DNA from: Notospermus geniculatus
Lineage: Eukaryota > Nemertea > Pilidiophora > Heteronemertea > Lineidae
Direction of reading: 5' to 3'
Assembly: GCA_002633025.1 (NCBI GenBank)
Contig: NMRB01000614.1
Span: 107,022 to 171,021, forward strand
DNA: 64,000 bases
Shown here: one piece after another, positions 59,454 to 64,000 of the stretch
Layout of the letters: each line of letters starts with the position of its first letter
Numbering within the stretch: position 1 is the first letter of the stretch
Translations under genes and position numbers: made by a program
The notes under the pieces: generated by a model
What the model was told of the DNA's origin: nothing
The model's database searches: none
What the model saw: the letters and a program-made list of their open reading frames with translations, nothing else

Positions 59454-62400
59454 AATGCACTACAGAAGAACTGATTTGTGCAACCTGCATGTGTCTCTGA
59501 CATACCTAATCATCAGTGTGCACACTGCAGAAACATTTTCTCAAGCCAGACAACATGATAAACAGCAACACACACTTCCGTGCAACCAGTCAACAAAACA
59601 TGCTACTAAGCTGATGCAAGGTCATTCAAGTGCTGTTTTGGACAATCCATCATTGCCATGACCTTCAGAAGACTCGTTCAAAGCCAGCCTTCCTCCTCTC
59701 ATAGCTAAGCCCCAAGCTTTCCCAGATAACCACCAACTAAAACATCAAGTTTGAAGAGAAAGTCTTCAGCTTTTTCCAATCCTCAAAAGACATGATTGGG
59801 ATTACAAGACAAATTGAGGCTTCTAACGATATCCATCTCCTGCAATTTACAAATGACTGGAAAAGAGACAGCGATTTAGTCCAAAATGGGCAGATTTTCT
59901 GGTATCCATGGATTCCTCATACTCCCTCGATGTTTAAAACATTCATGTGGGCGTTGCTGATGAGACTTTTTCTGATTTCAACAATCGGAAATCTCTGCGG
60001 AGGCAACACGCTGGTGAAAAATGCACCGTGGTTACTTTTGATTTAGGCAGAATTACAGGCTTTTCTCTAAGTAAAAATTCGTACAGCGAGTGCTTATGAA
60101 TGTCTGCTGAAAGGAACATCCAACTACCGAGATGGCAAGCAATGTCTTTAGCTTTCCTTAGGCTTATATTGTTTGAGTGAGAAGAAAACAAAAGTATCAT
60201 TTGAAATGTACAACACCATCTCTAGGGGAACAAATTGACAATGTTTACTGATAATGATGTGACTAGTTGAACCGCCAGACCTGGGGCCTTGCCAGGGTAG
60301 GTTCACTAGGATATAATGACACAAGTGCATTTCACATCGTTATCTTTAGCTGTGACTTTGTTATTTTCCACCCCTGTTGCCTTATGGGCACATCCGAAAT
60401 CAAAACGCAATCCGGACAAATGTGTGGAAGCCTTTAGGCTTGGGCTTTACTTCCTCCAATTCTACCGTCGTATAACTCCAGTAACAATGCAAATGGTAAA
60501 ACAAACAATAACATTTGACATACGGTCTGTTAAATCGGATGAGGTATGAGGCCTTGCAGTCTGCTAGGCCAGAGAATCTTTGAAAGTTATTTCATTCGCT
60601 CGAAAACACCAGCAAACCTCAAAGCAGCAGATTACAATGCTTCAGGGTTAAAGAGAATACATTTATTTAGGGCTGGTTCATTACCACCAACATTTTCTCT
60701 TCAACAACAACCAACATCGTAACTGTAAATCTAAGATCAACACTGGAAAATTCCACATCTAGAACTCGCTCAAGATTAACTGCCTAATCACAACCAATTT
60801 TATTGAAACCCCCACCCCTCGCCCCCACCCCACACACATACTATACGAGTTAATTAACTGTCTTGGCTGTATATCACAGTCGTTCTGTGAAATATTTCTT
60901 GTTTATGAATGAATTCTGTGCTACCTTACTTGAACCATTCCGATTTCACATATATCAACAGTTGTCATTGCCATAGACATATTCGTCTGTGAGACAAAAT
61001 TAATGGGTTTGGTCTACAACAAGTGTAAATAATGTAAATAAATGTTCACCAAACAGACTCCCTGAAGACCATTCAACCAACTAGTAATGAAAATCTCGTG
61101 GTAAATTATGGATAAAAATGAGAGGGAATATGAAATAGACAAGCAGCCAAATTGATGCACCAAGTGAGACTCACCAAACTGCTAGTTTTGAAAGAATAAA
61201 TCACATGGAAATACTGCCAACGAAGAATTATTTACATCCTTATAATTTCAAGGGAGTAGCAGTTTTTGTGGCCATTTTTCACAATTTAAGGGCCAACCTC
61301 ATTTAAACTTGTGTTCTTCCATTTATTTTCACAATATATGCATGAATTTGAAAATGGACGACAGTACGGTAGAGTTGTTTTACCAGCAAGTTGCTGGAGC
61401 TGCTGACATTTGGGGGAATTGCTGGAGATGGATGAAAATCTATTGAACGCAACAAAGTCAATAAATTACCATCCAGTATCTCCCCTGGAAAAGTTGTCTG
61501 TACCATTGTTTATAGATTCACCCTAAGGTGTGTTGACAGGGTTGCCGTGCAACCATCACAGGTGGATGAGTGAAGCCCTATACATCTATCGTACTGACTT
61601 AGAAGCCCAAATAACAACGTGAGCCAGGTCAGCCAGAGGATAAGTAAGGTACAGGGTTTCCTCGGGCAACGTAAATCAGCGAGTTAGCGGTGAGACAACC
61701 ATTTTGTTTTGCATTTCCACACAGTAAAGATGAACCCTATCAGAACCCAACCAGGCGCGGACCCGGCGCGCGCCCCCTTTCGGCCAACAAATCTGTAAAA
61801 TTGATCGTGAAATTATGAAATTTGGAGCAAATCTTTTAAATTCTCCACAGATTTCAATGTTTCTAGCACAGTGCGCCCCCTCTTTTCCGAAATCATGGAT
61901 CCACCCCTGCCTACAATTCTATCAGTGCATTCAGCTGAAGTGCGCTCCTATTGCAGCCAGCATGATATACAACATGATGCACAACAGTCCAACTGACTGA
62001 TGAATCAAAGATGAGCAGAGAAGCACACATATGCAATAGAATCTGACTGATTGATCAACCAAAGACTAGCAAAATCTAGTTACCACATCCAGAGCCTGAA
62101 ATGTGAAGTGTGGGCAGCAGAGTACCTTTCTATAATGCATATCAAATGGAATGAGGTATCAACAAAAGTATACAGATGGTACCATCAAACTCTGAAGAGT
62201 ACATAAATACCAGTTAGAAAATGCAATTCTACTTGATTTATATCATTTGCCAGTACAGCGCAAGATATTATTTCCACTTCAGTAATTACACCTTTTTTCG
62301 ACAATTTTTCAATTTTCTCAAGAGATTGCTATTGATTTGCCAACAAGTGCAGGTGAGGCAGCCATTGATGCGAAGATTTATTGATCGGACACTGTGGTGT

Positions 62401-63258
62401 CCCCCTGAGGATTAGAGGTGAAGTAAGAAACTCCATAACTCACCAAAACGGTTCAGTCTGCAAGTATAAATCACAACAGATTAGGATGAGGAATTCAAAG
62501 AACTGTTGGCAACATTCCTGATTTGAACACACCAATAATTAATAGTGGGAAATGGGAAACGTTATCCCGGTACAAGTACCCACATCAATTAGAATTTATG
62601 GTTAATCTGTATTTCACTCATCTCCCATCCCTATGGGTTATGACATGGTGAAAGGATAAGGAACCAGTCAATTTGCGGATCTACAAGCACTTTTCAGAAG
62701 GCCTGCATGACAGTTGCCCATCCTGGACTCCAAGGCTACCTGTATTTGAAGTATCTCTAGAAATAAAGCAACCTTAACCGTCCATAGGGACCTCCCCACT
62801 TAACGTTCCCAGTCTGATCTGAGACTGAAGGGTTCAAGACATAAACTGGCTAACAACAGATCGATCTTGTTCGAACAAACCTTAGTATAAAATCCATGAG
62901 TCAAGAACTCTGGCCGCACGCATGGATTTCAAGGGTTTATACTGGGTTTAATGTTCGACATTTCCACAGCAGTTGTTACTTAAGATTTATCCCAAAGATT
63001 AATGAAACAAGCGACTGGCATGTTACAAACTCTGATATGGACTCAGACTGATCAAGTACAAGAGTAGAGATTGAGATGGAGGACTGGGCGATTTATCAAG
63101 TACCAGAATATTATTGGAGTACCGGTATGTTGCTGGTTCAGCAAGGTGGACGGCTGCTGATGTTGCCAGTTAACAAAGTAAAGTATAGAAACAAGCTGGG
63201 CAATATTCTCTATCACTCACAAATCACGGGACTACAACTTCATTAAATGTATAACATT
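59454..63258. other. No gene recognised
   Basis: Ordinary sequence with short ORFs only. One ORF (60316-60549, +) begins with a hydrophobic, signal-like stretch but has no other support. gcgcccccttt at 61769 and gtgcgccccctcttt at 61871 look like a decayed repeat. Confidence 0.35.
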
Positions 63259-63746
63259 TGCGGGTGACCCACCGACTTGATGACGAGTTCATGATCAGTT
63301 TGCAATTATTTCACGACGGCAGTCGGGAACGAATTGCAAACTCGTCGGGAGGAACGTGACATGACGTTGAAGCTGATCCACCGACAAATACGTCTCCGAC
63401 GGAATCGGCCCTGTTTCGACGTCGTCGGTAGTTTATGACATCAGGCGGTGTAGCGTCACGTGACATCATTCTGGACGTGGATTGGGCAAATCGCCTGCAA
63501 CACAGCCTACTTTACGACGAGTTTGCAACCAAATCAAACATGTCTGATCTCGTCATAAACTCGTCGCAAACAAGTCGTCAACAGAAATCAGTCGTGAACA
63601 AGCCACACACTAGTCTAGAACGAATCGTGAATGCAAATTGTAGCTAATCCACCACCTACGATTTTCGTCATTAACTCGTCAGAAACCCGTCATGAAATAA
63701 TCCCAAACTGATCCTAAACTCGTCATAAAGTCGGTGGATCATCCGC
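63259..63746. mobile_element. About 490-bp palindromic MITE with arms of about 75 bp
   Basis: gcgggtgacccaccgacttg at the left is mirrored by gcggatgatccaccgacttt at the right. Both continue through atgacgagtt, gatcagttt and attatttca-gacgg. The interior is rich in cgtcg/cgacg words. Confidence 0.85.
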
Positions 63747-64000
63747 AACATTTACAAACTTCTTTCGAAAAGTTTCATGATAGTATTTTTTTCCTTCGAT
63801 GATTGGTTTATAAGTAAGTCATCCATACACTGATGGCTCCCTTTACGGTAAGGAAAGATGAGACGAAAACTATCGTCAGAGCTCTGCAGATGTCGCAGAA
63901 ACCTCTCAACACATTGCAACAGGCTCATGTTTTTATCGTCTTCAGACTCCTCACGTCGTTCGCTGATCTGCGCACGTCTCGCGACACTAATTAGCCATCA

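Overview
This is a window of animal nuclear genome, most likely from a marine invertebrate. Reasons: genes are split by introns with GT-AG borders, there are no bacterial-style operons or long ORFs, minisatellites and short inverted-repeat transposons (MITEs) are dense, several tRNA-derived SINEs are present, and GGCCTA/TACATGTA-type words recur. An echinoderm, hemichordate, amphioxus or mollusc would all fit; the sequence alone does not decide between them.

Only one gene is recognised with confidence: the 3' end of an adenosine deaminase 2 / ADGF gene (ADA2, CECR1 family) on the minus strand. It has three exons at 33243-33086, 28451-28249 and 27906-27804, with matching splice phases, the zinc/catalytic motifs RIGHG and SSDDP, and a stop codon. 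The 5' exons, including the HAGE motif exon, were not found. Two short plus-strand open segments at 9605-9676 and 12614-12678 are flanked by splice-like sites and may be exons of an unidentified gene. All other long ORFs look like chance frames in repeats.

Layout: 1-265 minisatellite; 1.8-7.2 kb, an old tandem duplication of a unit of about 2.4-2.8 kb; 8.7-9.3 kb MITE; 10.4-12.0 kb minisatellites, including a 23-bp array open in all six frames; 13.4-14.2 kb, duplicated 43-bp arrays around a 33-N gap; 15.3-26.2 kb, a tandem duplication of a unit of about 5.1-5.7 kb in which the copies differ by indels, array length and transposon insertions; 27.5-33.2 kb, the ADA2 gene with a repeat-filled 4.6-kb intron; 33.4-42.4 kb, a dense MITE region that includes a nested insertion; 43.2-48.0 kb, a tandem duplication of 2.3-2.5 kb; 49.1-51.2 kb, a partial duplication starting at a single N; 53-64 kb, a Tigger-like MITE, a 43-44-bp minisatellite, SINEs and two large palindromic MITEs.

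The window's main value is as a record of transposon and duplication history. The duplicated copies give natural filled and empty sites, so element ends and target duplications can be read directly. Several duplications touch single-N positions or an N run and may be unmerged haplotypes rather than real tandem copies.
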